Below are positions 33,368 through 45,775 of a stretch of DNA of 64,000 nucleotides, piece by piece. A program made the translations under genes and the position numbers. The first letter of the stretch is position 1, and each line of letters starts with the position of its first letter. This DNA comes from Lactuca virosa (lineage: Eukaryota > Streptophyta > Magnoliopsida > Asterales > Asteraceae): assembly GCA_928212115.1 (NCBI GenBank), contig CAKMRJ010005412.1, forward strand, positions 249,223,368-249,287,367. Reading direction: 5' to 3'. The notes under the pieces were generated by a model, which was given only the letters and a program-made list of their open reading frames with translations, did not search any database and was not told the DNA's origin.

Positions 33368-33688
33368 TCAAATACAAATAATCATTCCAATACTATTTGT
33401 TATAAAAAAAACAAAACACAACATTAAAAGGAACTCGTTAGTAAGTTCTCCTTTGGTAGTCTCCATGGAAGTGTTATGCCTTGCAACTTCATCCATCACA
33501 TAAGGACCATGAACTCCATGGACACATTCAAGTATCTCTTTAGAGAATCGACAAGAAAAACGGTGATTTTTGGATGATGATTCATCAGAATCTTCTGGTG
33601 TAGTAGATAAAGATACTCTCCCAACATCCGTACATCCAACCGCAATATCTGCACTTTTTGGGTGTGCATGAATCAATGATCCTTTCAA
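33368..33688 (-). CDS. Unrecognised frame inside the CACTA element
   Basis: A 106-codon frame with Ser/Asp-rich and Cys/His-containing stretches and a hydrophobic C-terminus. I do not recognise it. A second minus-strand frame (33838-34134) is also unidentified. They could be exons of a CACTA accessory gene, or chance. Splice signals were not resolved. Confidence 0.2.
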   Translation of the reverse strand: MKGSLIHAHPKSADIAVGCTDVGRVSLSTTPEDSDESSSKNHRFSCRFSKEILECVHGVHGPYVMDEVARHNTSMETTKGELTNEFLLMLCFVFFITNSIGMIICI

Positions 33689-35268
33689 GAGTTATTGAAA
33701 CTCTACAGAGTCTTTCATTGACTGTTAAAAACAAATGTATATTGTATATATTGGTAAAAAGAGTAAATTACAACCATGTACCACACTGAGAAGTATCATA
33801 AACAAATAGAGAAATAACAGTTGTGATAAAAAAAGCTTCATATCTTGTCTTTGAGGTGGTTACTAAGAGCTGCAGACATAACTTCAGATGGATGCACGTC
33901 ATTTGCTTTTTCAGTTGTCTTCTCTCCTTTATTGTGTCTCATTGGCTTGTGGCTGTGCATGCCCACAATCAAATCAGTTAAATCAATAAATAATAAAAAA
34001 ACAAAACATATATTGGACTTACCAAAAGTAAATTGTCTGTTGTCTAGGATCAATAATGTTGCCAAAAATCTGAAAATTATGTATTCCAGGAGAAAAAGAG
34101 TGTTTGTTATAAAATACAAATATAAAAAATCCACAAATCCTAGATAAGGGATAAGGCATGATCTACTTTTACTTTAGAGTGTAAAGTAAACAAACAGTAT
34201 TCTTTCTAACCTCAGAACTACGTGTATCGGACTTCACGGATACAGTCACTACCTGATAATCTTCATTTACCTATGCAACAAACAATAATAATATAAAAAA
34301 CTAAAGATAAAAAAATAAACAAGTGAAAACAAACGGTGGAAGATTCATGAAATTTACCAACCCAGATGTCATACCCCCAAACCAGAATGGCGGAAATGTT
34401 CGGGGGGCGGAGGACGTCATGTACAGTATCATAACAATACACAATAGTAAAACAATCAACAACATCATCCATTGCATTAATAATATAGTTTATACATGTG
34501 TGTTCTGAATGTATTTGTAAGAAACCAAATATATATATATCAAAATAAAAGACGAGTCTTGAACATGCTCCGTCTTCTCAAAACCTGGTCATCGGTACCT
34601 GTCTACTGGTGACCTGAGAATACAAATTATTTTGAAAGAGCAGATCAGCAATTAAGGTGGTGAGTTCATAAGTATTTTTGTGTCAAGTGATTTCATTAGT
34701 TTTATGAAAATGTTTGGAAGTGTTTTGATGTAAATGTTTGTATACTTCCTAGAAAATCCTATATTTTCTACTAAAATGGAAAGTAGTCTTCTACCAAGAC
34801 CCGACTGTTTTGTATGTTTGTTCTTTCGTAAAAATGAATGTTTTCCCAAGTTTATGACTATCATTACTAGAAAATAGTTTACATTACCTTTTATGTGAGA
34901 ATATCACTATATGAATGTAATGGGAAAAATGAAGATGTACAGTAGTATTGTATAAAGTAACTACTGAAGTACTAAGTACCTTAAAACGAATTTGTTTAAT
35001 TAAGGTAAAATGTGATGTAGTTATAACCATGCTTGATTGACTAGTATAAAACACGACGATCAAAAGACATCGAAATGGTATGACATTTGTCACCCGTAGA
35101 CCTGCAGGTCCCACTGTAGCTAGCAGCAAGGTGTAGGATGGTCAATCCCGTATAGATCTATACACAAACTCACGCTCTCCCTCCAGGAGACTCTGGTTAC
35201 AAAACGTGACACAGCAGTATATTGCTATGCCATGAAGTAGTGGTTCACATTAATGTTATCTTGTTCTT

Positions 35269-35440
35269 GTTATAGTATGTATGTTCCTTTATGTTATTGT
35301 TATAGTATGTTCCTTTCTGTTCTTGTTATAGTAAGTTCCTTCCTGCTCTAGTTATAGTATGCTCCTTCCTGTTCTAGTTATAGTATGTTTCTTCCTGTTC
35401 TAGTTATAGTATGTTCTTTCCTGTTCTAGTTATAGTATGT
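35269..35440 (-). repeat. Seven tandem copies of a 26-bp unit
   Basis: Units begin with GTTATAGTATGTTC and continue CTTCCTGTTCTA (plus strand), starting near 35269, 35299, 35325, 35351, 35377, 35403 and 35429. The first interval is 30 bp, the rest 26 bp. Confidence 0.9.
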
Positions 35441-36181
35441 TTGAACTGACTCATGTATGAAATGACTCCTGTAAGAACTGACTCATGTAGTTTCACTGTT
35501 CTAGAAGTAGTAAGTAGTAATCCTCTAAACTATACCTATTATAGTTTACTAGTATGATTGTTTGACTGGTACTGATGTATAGAAAAGACTCAATTACTCA
35601 CCAAGCAACTAAATTAAGAATGAACCTTAAAAATGGGTTTAATATGCACATATGTATTTAATAAGTATAACTATGATTTAACCGACATTCAGACTAGTGA
35701 TCCTACCCCGAGCCCACAACCAAACAAGGAACAGGATTCAAGGTATCTAGCAATAGTCCTAAGTTTTTTAAAGCATACTTATACGTAAATAGATAGACGG
35801 ATATGATTTGATATAAAAGAAGTTTATAAAAGATTTAAAAGATTTTTCACAAGTTTTGAGTATAAGAAATCCTTTTGGATGTTGTCTTCACATGTAAACG
35901 GTTAACACAAGTTCATTGTGTTCTACTTGTACCCCCCTCCCATAAAAGCATTTAAAAAGAATTTAAAAGTGTAGTTGTAGGGGTATGGACTCACCTGTTG
36001 TGAGTGATTCGAATGAAAGATCGATGTAGGATGCCAAGTATGCCAAGTGAAGTCTCGAGCACAAACGGATCCTATTAAGCATATAATGACACATATATGT
36101 ACACAATTAGTGTATATAACAACTAACATGTAAGGGAAACAACCTTAGAAACTAGGAAACACTTGCAATGAAGTGTTAGAA

Positions 36182-36600
36182 TCACATATGATTGATTGAA
36201 TGGAGTTCACGGCCACACAAGGAAGTGTTCACGGCCCAACCTTGTTCTTTTGAAGGGTTCACGGCCATGGAAGGAGGGTTCACCGCCAAATCTTGATCTT
36301 ATGAAGGGTTCACGGCCCAATGAAGGGTTCACGGCCCAATGAAGGGTTCACGGCCGTGAACTCTTGAAGATTCATGCAAAAGAGGTGTTTGTTTCATGGG
36401 GATTCAAGTGTTTCTAATGGACAAAAAGAAGATGAATGAGATACTTACTTATTGGAAGCCTTTAAGGTGATCACGGTTGAAGGAAGTTGAGAGATAATAG
36501 GTGTGTTCACGGCTAGAGTTGAAGTAATGAAGAAAATGAGCCATTTCTTATATATATGGAGGATGTTCACGGCCAAGAGTGGGTTAACGACCGTGAACTC
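36182..36600 (-). repeat. Cluster of TTCACGGCC(GTGAA) words
   Basis: Ten or so copies of GTTCACGGCC, one extended to the full palindrome TTCACGGCCGTGAA (36347-36360). They lie upstream of a TATATA stretch near 36545-36556 in the solo LTR, in the place where promoter elements would sit. Confidence 0.85.
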
Positions 36601-36798
36601 CTTTTTGATGGTGTTTCCAGCTCGATTGTAACTCAATGAACTCATGCTAACACTTCCTAACACACAATCCTTGAGTGTACTAGGCTTAGAAACTCTCAAA
36701 CAGACCCTTAACAAGGCTAAAAGATAACAGAGTCAAGTATGACTTTTGATTGAATTGATTGACTTTACAAGATAGAAATTTCTGGTTGTCACACCAGA

Positions 36799-37289
36799 AC
36801 TCATAGCGAAACAGATCATGTGATGAGATTAAGTGAAGTCTTAGAACCTGATAAAACAAGCATCAACATAATCATCATATCCTACAGACTTGCATTACTT
36901 TGTAGTATCTCTTACCTTCTTTTGTGCTTTTCTTGTACTTTGTAGTGCAAACATCTTTGAAGAAATGATGGCTGCGTGTAAAACACACCATCACTTAGGA
37001 ACCAAGTATACATCAATAATGGTCATCATTTAATTGTACCCTAAAAGCTCAAAAAAACACCAAAAACATAGAAACTTAGAAAAACAAATAAGTTACTTTT
37101 TAATAGCATGGCCTTGAAGAATGTTGTATAGTTCTACAGGCTTGAAGTAAACTGAAAGGCTTTCTTCAGCTGCAGTAAATGACGTTTTTTTTATGCAAGT
37201 AAATGACGTTTTTTTTTTCTGAAAGTATCCTCCAAAACGGATGCGTGTCTATTATATAAAAAAATAGAAAATTAATTGCATGATTTGTT
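36799..37289. other. CACTA interior and junction with Copia3
   Basis: No gene visible. GTAAATGACGTTTTTTTT occurs twice (about 37177 and 37198). The border between the CACTA remnant and Copia3 could not be fixed more closely than about 37235-37300. Confidence 0.45.
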
Positions 37290-37629
37290 ATGATCATGTT
37301 AATGATTGTGGAGCTATACCACAATTGACCCTCGAAGAAAATCTTAGTGTAATTGTATGACTAAGAAGAGGAATCAGATATCGTTGAAATGGTTCATTCA
37401 ATAGATGGGTCATACTTCGTTTCCAATCAAGTTGTAGAGCCATGCTCTAGTAACTACAAATTGTATATTGAAACTCATTTCAAACTAAGAAGGTTGAAAA
37501 ACACATCGAAATATGTGGAGTGAAAATGCTTTTCTAGCACATATAGACTTGGAGTTGTGATGTTTTCGTTAATCGAGAAAAAAAGGATAAAGTGAGTCAT
37601 ATTTTATGAAGTGTTTTCTTGTCGGGAAT
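37290..37629 (+). mobile_element. Copia3, left internal part (5' truncated)
   Basis: Forward sequence such as GGCTAAGAAGAGGAAT-like blocks and a following ATACTTCGTTCC-like block match the complement of Copia2 near 43650-43760. The piece is cut by Gypsy1 after GGAAT (37625-37629) and resumes at 55911. Neither the 5' LTR nor the leader is present. Confidence 0.65.
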
Positions 37630-39971
37630 TGTAACAACCCGTTATTTCAAATCAATGTAATAGTATAGATCAATTTGTAGTTCTCATTAAAATAATAAAG
37701 AGAAATTTTTGTATACTATGTGCATTTACATAATCGACCCTCAAAATTTAAATGCTAAATAAACTTGTTTGAGATGAAAATAGTGGTAGAAATCGTGTCA
37801 AGGATTCCAAAAATATAAAGAACGCTCAAATCCGAGTTATAACGAAGAAGTTATGACCTATCAAAAATCCGCGACAAAACCAGCAAAACATTGTTTAACA
37901 TAAAAAGTAAGTTTTCAATAAAATGCTTTTTAGCCTTAAGTATCTAAATGAAAGTTATAGTATACGTTAAACCGATAGTGTCCATAAAAAGAACTTCTAA
38001 ATCTGACTTCGTATGAAGAAGTTATGATTTTTCTAAGTTTCGACACAACAGTCCGCAGCCCGAAATTCGAAATTTAGATCGAGCAACTTTTGGCCAAAAC
38101 AACCTAAACGAGAATCGGAGATCTTATCAAAAGAAATCCAACGGTAAAAAGACAGACGAAAACGGACGTCGGATGAAGAAGTTATGAATTTTTAACGGAC
38201 TTTTCCTGTCCCGGCCTGTTAAAAAATATAACTTTAAAAAACAAATTCAAAATTAGAAGACGGAGTCTAAACGAAAGTTGTAGAGCATGGTCTCACCTAC
38301 GTGTGGACAAAAAGAACGTCAAAATCGGAGTTCGTATGCGAAAGATATGAATTTTTGACGTTTGGAAAAAGGAAGCACGCCCCGCGTACATGAGTACGCC
38401 CAGCGTACTCGGAAGCTAGGCATCGAATTGACCACATCGCCTCTTTCCTCGTATGCGAAACGTATCTCGCTCAATCAACATGTACGAAGCTAGGTAGCCA
38501 TTATGCCTCGCGTACGAAAAGATTACGCCCAACGTAATGGGACTAGCCTCGACGCGTGCCTCGTAGCCTCACCACGTCCGAAGATCGGATAAGACTCAAA
38601 TTAGTACGCCCCGCGTACAAGACGTATGCCCAGCGTACTGAGGTTTTCAGTAGTACGCGCAGCGTACATGAATATTACGCCCAACGTACCGAGGGTCAGT
38701 CCCCTCCTATAAATTGGATGCGAGACCTCCGGGTTTTGTTTAGAATTTTCAAATCCTCTCTCCACTTAAATAGTCCTTTAAGCCTTTCTAACCCCTCCGA
38801 AGTCCCGGGAACCTCCTTACCACCTGAAGCAAGCCCCGAAGTGCTCAATTTTAAGCTGAAACTATGCCAGCGTGAAGCCGACTTTTCATCAAAAAAACTC
38901 TCAGTTTCATCAAGAAAACTCCTTTCTAAGAAACGAAACGCTGCCCGAATCACCATCTATCAAGTGAGTTTATACCCCTATATTTTCAATATTTTTATAA
39001 TGTTTTAGGGGGAATTACAAGTAAAATACAAGGAAATCTTGTATAAATAACAAAATTTATTCAAATAGTTTACGATTGTTATTTTTACTAAAATAAACAT
39101 ACTATTTTACCAGTTCAGGATTTCATATAAAAACGAACATATAAACTATAATAGGTATAGTTTATGAGTCATGTGTACTTATCAATACAGTTGATGGAAC
39201 TTACATATTTCTTTTCATATTCAGGATAACTTACGAAAACAACCATATAAATTATATTAAATATAATTTATGAGATATTTACAAAATATCTATTACAAGG
39301 ATATTTTTTATTATTCTACACGTAACTATCAATATAGCATTTGTGAGACACGCTTCAAGTACTTATTTAAGTATAAAACAAAAGTCCTGAAAATTATAAC
39401 CAGAGTCTCCTTGAGGGAGAGCGTGACACTTGTGTATAGATCTATACGGGCTGACAATCCCACACCAGAGCTACTTGCAACAGCTAGGTCGGCAGACCTG
39501 TGGTGACAATTGTCGTACCATATTTCGACGCCTGAAGAACGTCGTGTTTCAGGCGAGGCTTAAGTCATCAAGCACGGTTATGATAACTCAAAATTTGGTA
39601 TTGAATAATGCATTTAGTGTAATAATAAGTAAACAACTTCAAATAGTTTTATATAAATGAAACTATAATTAGTGAATCTAGATATTTACAATTTCACAAG
39701 CTTTTATACAAGTATAAATACAGAATGCTATTCTAGTACAGAGAAAACATACTTTTCATAGTATTATGGGAATATAAAACTATATCATACTATTTCAGAA
39801 CACAAATACATATACAACAAAAAATATAGGATTTTATGGGGAAGACATACTTGCATTTTTCACAGGAACAAATAACATATTTCTATTAGCAAACATGCTT
39901 ATGAACTCACCAACTTAATTGTTGACATTCTTTTCAAAAATACTTGTATTTTCAGGAAATAGATAAATAGG
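37630..39971 (+). repeat. Gypsy1 5' LTR, first part
   Basis: TGTAACAACCCGTTATTTC start. GTTATGA modules lie at 37850, 38021, 38181 and 38344. TACGC-CCA-GCGTA words lie at 38390-38690, TATA at 38708, GTGAGT at 38964. It matches 53345-55691 with scattered substitutions. Copia2 entered after ATAGG (39967-39971). Confidence 0.92.
38708..38715 (+). promoter_or_regulatory. TATA box of Gypsy1 5' LTR
   Basis: TATAAATT after CCCCTCC, conserved in the 3' LTR at 54415-54422. It lies directly after the last GCGTAC palindrome word. Confidence 0.65.
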
Positions 39972-40775
39972 TGATGGGTTATGAGCACTACAACATTCCT
40001 ATGGTGTACATGCAAACCCTAAAGCTTTGGATGTAGTTTGTCTAATGAACATGTAATAATCATCCAAAGCCATAAATCCTAGATCTAGCATGTGATAATC
40101 AATATTAACATAAGAATAGGGTTTAGATCATACCTTGATTGTTATGTAGTAATAACAATCTATTCCTTCTAGTAATTGGCTTCTAAAAGCTTAGAGTCAC
40201 AAATGTCACTCCTCTAATGGCTCACAAACACCAAGAGCAAGAGGATGAAGAAGGAGAAGAGAAGGAGGCACTAAAAACGTCTAGAAACCCTAAGGATTTT
40301 GTTATCCACGTTTTTGGTGCCCTAGGGGTGCTTAAATAGTGAGGCTATTAGGGTTATATAACAAGGAAACCCTAATTTGACTGCTTAGGCCCTAAGCAAC
40401 CCATGGACTCCTCATTTAGAGGCCTTGGACGATTTCTAATGGGTTTCCCCATAGAATTCGTCCACTCCTCTAATATGGAGTCCATTAGCCCAATATTCAA
40501 CTATCACACAATTGACAGTTCTAGTCCCCTACGTTTAATTAATCTCTTTTAGCCACAAAATTAATTCTTAATTAATTATTGACTAATATTAATTAAACAA
40601 TATGATTTCTCCTTTAATATATTATTCTCATAATATATTAATAAATCATAATTAGTCCTCTCTCTCCATAATTCATCCTATCAAGTTGCTTTGGTGAAGG
40701 CAACCCAAAAGGACCATGCACCATCGGGTCAAGAACATACCAAAATAGTTATGGACTTTTGACACTAATCCAACA
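39972..40775 (-). repeat. Copia2 3' LTR
   Basis: Begins TGATGGGTTATGAGC (plus strand) and ends CTAATCCAACA, followed by TCTCCCACTTGG, the complement of the polypurine tract. The first bases in element sense (TGTTGGATTAG) are the same as in Copia1. Confidence 0.92.
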
Positions 40776-43700
40776 GTCTCCCACTTGGATAAGTATAATA
40801 ACTATTCTACGTATGACTTCAGATCCTGATCTGCAATCGTAGCTTTCAAAAGCCGCTGTCAACTCTGATCTTATCAGATACGCGTCCTTTAGATAAGGAA
40901 TCATATATTCCTCCATTCTAGATATCGTATAAAACGTGAGACATGGATTGAAATCATTCTCTCAGTCTATGTGTTGTTTCCCGATTTCCGATTTATGATG
41001 ACTGACTAATTAAACAAATCAAATTAGCCATGGCCCGGCCGAGCACTTTCCTTTGTCATCACTAAATCATCGAGGGGCCCACGGATATCGCTTTTATCCC
41101 ACATTGGGTAAAAGGAATGGATAAACTTCTACTCAATGCTCGCTTGTACTCACTCACCGAATCACACACAACAATACGTTTTATAACACCAACTTACTGG
41201 TGCGTTTACATATTATCAATGTGTAACCGACTTGCAAGATACAACTCACACATCTCGGTTTCAAGAATATAAGATATTATCGTCTCACCAATCACTCGTG
41301 ATAAAATCCATGAAGCGATCCAAGTGAGCGTGGATTTAATCCAATGCTCAAATCGTATTCGTAAGCACTCATGAATGTTGTAGCAAACTTTTGCTATGTC
41401 TAATACACTTTAGACAATCTACACACCAATTCATGACAATCTTCTTTCATACCTACTCCCAAAGTATGAGCGACTGTGGAACGTTCAAATAATTCGATTA
41501 TTCTCAATTAACTCAATTATTTAGGAAGTCAAAACATGCAAATTGAAACACAAGAATAATACTAATCTTATATGGCCCCAAACCTTTGAGTATAAATAAA
41601 ACACCTTTTATTTAATCACCATATTGATTACTCATTATTTGTTGTTTCGGTTAATCAACTTCTTACTTGACAATTGTCCCATGCTCTTAGCATGCACACT
41701 ATGTTTACTTATGGTCCTTACTTTGTGAAATAGTATATTTAAATAACATTTTCAATCACACTCATTTTACAATTCCCAATCTCTACCACAGGTGTAAGAA
41801 TACCAAATTCTTGCCACTTATAGAATATGTTAGATTCTAACACTTTATGCAACGGTCCTTTCGTAATGTCATAGCACCAAAGTCACAAAGACTATTGCCA
41901 ATGAAATTACAAAGTCCTCTATTGGAGATTGTTGCAAGACAATTCCATAGACACGAAGTCTCACATTCAAAGTACATTCCTTTGAACATCCTTCTTGCAT
42001 AAAAGTTTCTAATCTAGACATATAGATTCTTAACGTCCAACTCCCAATCTGGAAACATTTCCATATTTGCCATATGACAACTCATTATTAATAGAATCAT
42101 ATCTAATAATAATAATGTCAATATGGTCCTTCCATTACTATACTTCCAACTGTTCACAAGTGACCAATCCTTGGCGAACCTTAGATTATCCTTGACAGTT
42201 GTTTAACTAATTCAGTCAATTCCGATTCTAGTCCTCTTTCCCTCTTAATGTCCTAGGCATTTGGAAAATTTTAGAACGGTCGAATATTACAACGACATGA
42301 TACTTTACCAGTCTTTTGCTATAATATTTCTATTTTCCATGTTCTCGCGATTCGAACTATGAAAAGGGATGTCGTAATCATAATCGAGTGTGAGAACGTA
42401 ACAAATATTTCCATATATATAGAATTCTCTTATGTTGAATCCTTTCAACATAACATTCATATATCTTTTTGACTAAATTTGATTAAAATTTCTCGATCTA
42501 AACCTTTAGATTTGAAACGAAGTATACTATTATCTCCCTTAATTATAGCAAAAACAACTTTTTAACCCCTGCAACTTTGCAAAGTGAAACTTTTGTTTTT
42601 CTATAATTAATATTGCCAACTTGCAATACTTAAAATAATGATCATGCTCCCACTAACATGATGATTATATCCTTTTAGCATAACATTTATACTCCCACTA
42701 GCTTTGACACGTATTCAGAAAATAGTTGGACTTCTAAAAGACAATACTTATCGGCTTTCCAAAGTTCATAGTTTCTAATACGATATGCTTTGATAAGCTT
42801 TTATCTAAGCATCTCAAACTCATACACCTTACTTTAGACAGCTCACATGTGTGTCTTAAACAATTCCAGAACTTATAGCAATAAGTCTCGATTGTTCAAA
42901 CTAATTGCCAAATCTCACAATTCGAACTATGAAAAGGGATGCCGTAATCATAATCGAATTTGAGAATGCAATTTACATAATCGCTATCTCCTTAAAAAAT
43001 CTCTCTTAGTGAAAGCGTTTCCTCACAATCATTTTCATGAAGGAGAGAAACCTTATGACACTTAGATTTTATGGTGTATGTGTTCCTATCCATGTGAATC
43101 TGTCATAATCATAATCGTAAGATAATGTTCGTGACAAATTCAAACTCTTATGGACAGAACTTGTTCATTCTTAATTTCTTGCCATCAAGGGTCCCACCAT
43201 TGCTTCCAAGTTATTTAGCAGCTCACCTATGCCAGTTAATGTACTTTCATTGATCAAGGTGTTTGCCCTTATGCATTCAATTGAGAACTCATAGAACTCA
43301 TATGCATAATCACTCAACTAGATTGGCACAGAAATAAAATTTTGTCAACACGATAGGTTACAATCCTCAAGTCGTGTGCTAGTGTTTAATAGGTTTACTT
43401 CTTGATTTGATATTGAAACTTTTCAAGATCTTTAGACTCCCATTGACCTCTTGACATATTAGATTTTTCTTGTCAAGAAACATTTATTGACAAACAAATA
43501 CTCAAGAGTTAGTGTGTGTCTTTATCAAGACAAACCTACTCACAATTTGGTTACTAGTTGGTCTTTGTCTTATTCAAGACATCACAACTTACCAAAATGT
43601 GCAAGTGTAAGAACATTTCTACTTAAGATTATCTCACTAAATTCACAATCTTGGAGTATAACTCTAAGACTTGATATTGGAACGAAGTACGATACATCTT

Positions 43701-44590
43701 ATTGACTTAACCATTTCTACAATTCACCATTCCTCTTCTTAGCCAAACAGGGTGCACTAAGATATCCTTAGAGGATGAATTGTAATATGGTTCCTACAAT
43801 TACCAAGACGATCATAAAACACGATACAAAAGTACTCTCCCTTATTCTTAGATTGGAGAACCTTTTATGTTTCTGCCTTCATTGATTCTTCTTATTCGTT
43901 CTGCCATTCATTGAAACTTTTCAATGATTCAGAATTACACTTAATCTTGTAAGCATAATCACGTTTACTAGACTTTTAGTAAATCATGACAAATAATCTT
44001 ATCGTTCTTTGTGGTGGACTTGACTAGTGTACAACATTGTGTACCAGATCTCCTAGTCCTTCACTTGACTCACATACTTATCTGAATAAGGAATTAGTCT
44101 CAATTTCCAAATACGAAGGTTCTCATTCATCACACAATACCAGTTGCATGATTCCAAGTTTCTGTCCTATTGGAACTTGGGTGATGAGAAACTTTCCTCA
44201 TTTGGTAAATTTTTGACATTACCACAAATAACATAACTAAGAATCAAATCCATTCACAATATTGCTAACAATAGAACCATTCAAACACCAATTTTCATAA
44301 AATCCATCGCAAGGAAATATAAATAAGATAAATCACCAATTTATTTATTGCGGAAAAATATTGTCCTTACAATGCGATTACAAATGAAAACTATGTAAAT
44401 ATTACTTAGCAATCTATCCTAACTCTAAAGTAGTAGCTCAAACAATCCGATCTTTGAATCATACGATCAAGATCCATTTCTTCATGACCAGATTTATCTC
44501 ACTTCTTTCCTTTTAAGCTTCCTTTTTCTTTGATTCTACAAAACACCAAATGTAATCTTATCACATCATGTGTTAAGAATCTAAAAGGAA
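40776..44590 (-). pseudogene. Copia2 decayed pol region
   Basis: About 3.8 kb in place of pol. The part near 41650-41720 recalls the C-terminal RNase H region of Copia1 (plus-strand ATGCTCTTAGCATGC against ATGCTCCGAGCATGC). No YVDD, DTG or DD35E motif is readable. The block AATTCGAACTATGAAAAGGGATG occurs twice (near 42351 and 42920; the first 20 bases serve as tag). A diverged copy of the region is found in Copia3. Confidence 0.7.
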
Positions 44591-44619
44591 CTTAATAGAG
44601 TTAGATAGTGGATTTTACC

Positions 44620-45290
44620 TGATGCAGAGGCATACATCTTGACTCTCCCATCTCTTAGATCTCTCAGGTAGTCAGGGCAGCTTCGTAACCAATGCCCCCT
44701 CTTTTGGCAGTAGAAACATATGGATTCTTCTTGGAATGGTACACGGGACTATCTTAGACTCAACCTTACTCTTGCGTAGAGAAAACTTTTCTGGACTTCC
44801 AATGTTGTCATTGCCCATAGAGGGTTGGGATATTGATTTACCAGACAAATTTGCTGACCAGTGCGCCAAATCATTCCTGATTTAGCATCAAATAAGCAAA
44901 TAAGTCAAATCAATAAGGGTCATGTCGTGGTCCATCATATAGTACTCTCTAATGAACTTACATATGATTCGGGAAGTGACTGAAGAACCAAGTCAACAGC
45001 CAACTTCCTTGAGACATCGAAACTTAACATTCCCAAACTATCAATATGTTACCTTTTATTCAAGACATGAGCACATATAGACTTTCTATTTTCATGTCTT
45101 TTGCCAATAGGGCTTGAGTGACCTTGAACCTTTCAAGTCTTCGAACACATGGGTCAGGGAGAATTATTGGAGGAGGTGGAGGAAGAGAAGCATGATTTCC
45201 ATTTCCACAATCCAATCGTTGAACATCATCTTCATGTGGAAAACTTTTTCCAACGGATTTAGGAAGACCATAGTTGTCAGACTTTGACAT
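44620..45290 (-). pseudogene. Copia2 gag fragments with zinc knuckle
   Basis: The N-terminal frame (45060-45290) starts MSKSDNYGLPKSVGK in the place of the Copia1 gag start, after a leader of similar length. A CCHC knuckle, CFYCQKRGHWLRSC, with CPDYLRDLRDGRVK after it can be read on the minus strand at about 44635-44720. It matches CFYCNQKGHWKRSC...YLQDIKDGKVK of Copia1. The middle of gag is missing or shifted. The product cannot be a working Gag. Confidence 0.7.
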
Positions 45291-45657
45291 CTATAAACGG
45301 GAGAAAATTCAAGTTTAGTTGATTGTGCGCCCTTAATAAAACACCCAAATGAGATATTAAGGCTAGGACCCAACGCAATATCCTACAAATTGGAAGAGGG
45401 ATGCCGTAATCCAACTCGCAGAACATTTGAAGGTAGGTAAATGACGATTTACCAATTTTCCACCATGAAAAACGAAAAAGAATTTAAGTTTTAAATGTAT
45501 TGAAAACTCCTAGATCTTTTGAGATTCATTGAACTTTTCAATATCATGTTTAATCTCGATTATGCCCTTCATTTGTGACTAGGATGCCGAGGATCATAAA
45601 TAAAGTGTGAATAACCATGCGAATGTACATGATGCCCTCAATGTTACAGTCACCTAA

Positions 45658-45691
45658 TCGACGTGCCGGTTAACCACACACGCTCCATCGA
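45658..45691 (-). promoter_or_regulatory. Leader hairpin A of Copia2
   Basis: Outer arms TCGACG and CATCGA (plus strand) against TTGATG/CATCAA in Copia1. One T-A pair has become C-G, keeping pairing, and one pair has become a mismatch. The loop region is GGTTAACC. Confidence 0.6.
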
Positions 45692-45740
45692 TCTATGACA
45701 AAACATTGAGTCACCCTTCGCTACCAATGCCAAACCCAAC

Positions 45741-45775
45741 TTAGTGTGCTTGGTTAACCACACACGCTCCACTAA
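45741..45775 (-). promoter_or_regulatory. Leader hairpin B of Copia2
   Basis: Arms TTAGTG and CACTAA are identical to Copia1 hairpin B, with one extra T beside the GGTTAACC loop region. Confidence 0.6.

Larger units (their letters stand above)
34367..36793 (-). repeat. Solo Gypsy LTR (2.4 kb) with target duplication
   Basis: In minus-strand sense it starts TGTGACAACCAGAAATTTC and ends GGGGGTATGACA. Perfect CCAGA duplicates flank it (34362-34366, 36794-36798). No internal element sequence is present, so it arose by recombination between two LTRs. It carries TTCACGGCC words, a seven-fold 26-bp repeat and GTGAGT on the minus strand (35989-35994). Its 3' end resembles that of Gypsy1 (GACGTCCTCCGCCCCC). 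Confidence 0.92.
32937..37265. mobile_element. CACTA (En/Spm-like) DNA transposon, right end unclear
   Basis: It starts CACTACTTCAAAAAACAC after a possible TAT target triplet. The first 300 bp carry repeated ACGACACGCA/TGCGTGTCGT subterminal words. Such words are the usual transposase-binding sites of plant CACTA elements. The matching right end (ending TAGTG) was not found. A lone GATGCGTGTCT near 37230 may mark the right subterminal region. A solo LTR occupies 34367-36793. The right boundary is approximate. Confidence 0.65.

Noticed and set aside
33845..34147. 100-codon plus-strand frame in the CACTA element
   Set aside because: It overlaps an equally long minus-strand frame, and neither shows a known domain or splice support.
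35218..35236. GAAGTAGTG as the right end of the CACTA element
   Set aside because: It lies inside the solo LTR, matches only nine bases and lacks the TAT target copy and subterminal repeats.
38556..39008. 150-codon frame, with a partial second copy at 54263-54574
   Set aside because: It lies in the Gypsy1 LTR across the TATA box and repeated GCGTAC words. The second copy is in the other LTR and is broken early, so no protein is kept.
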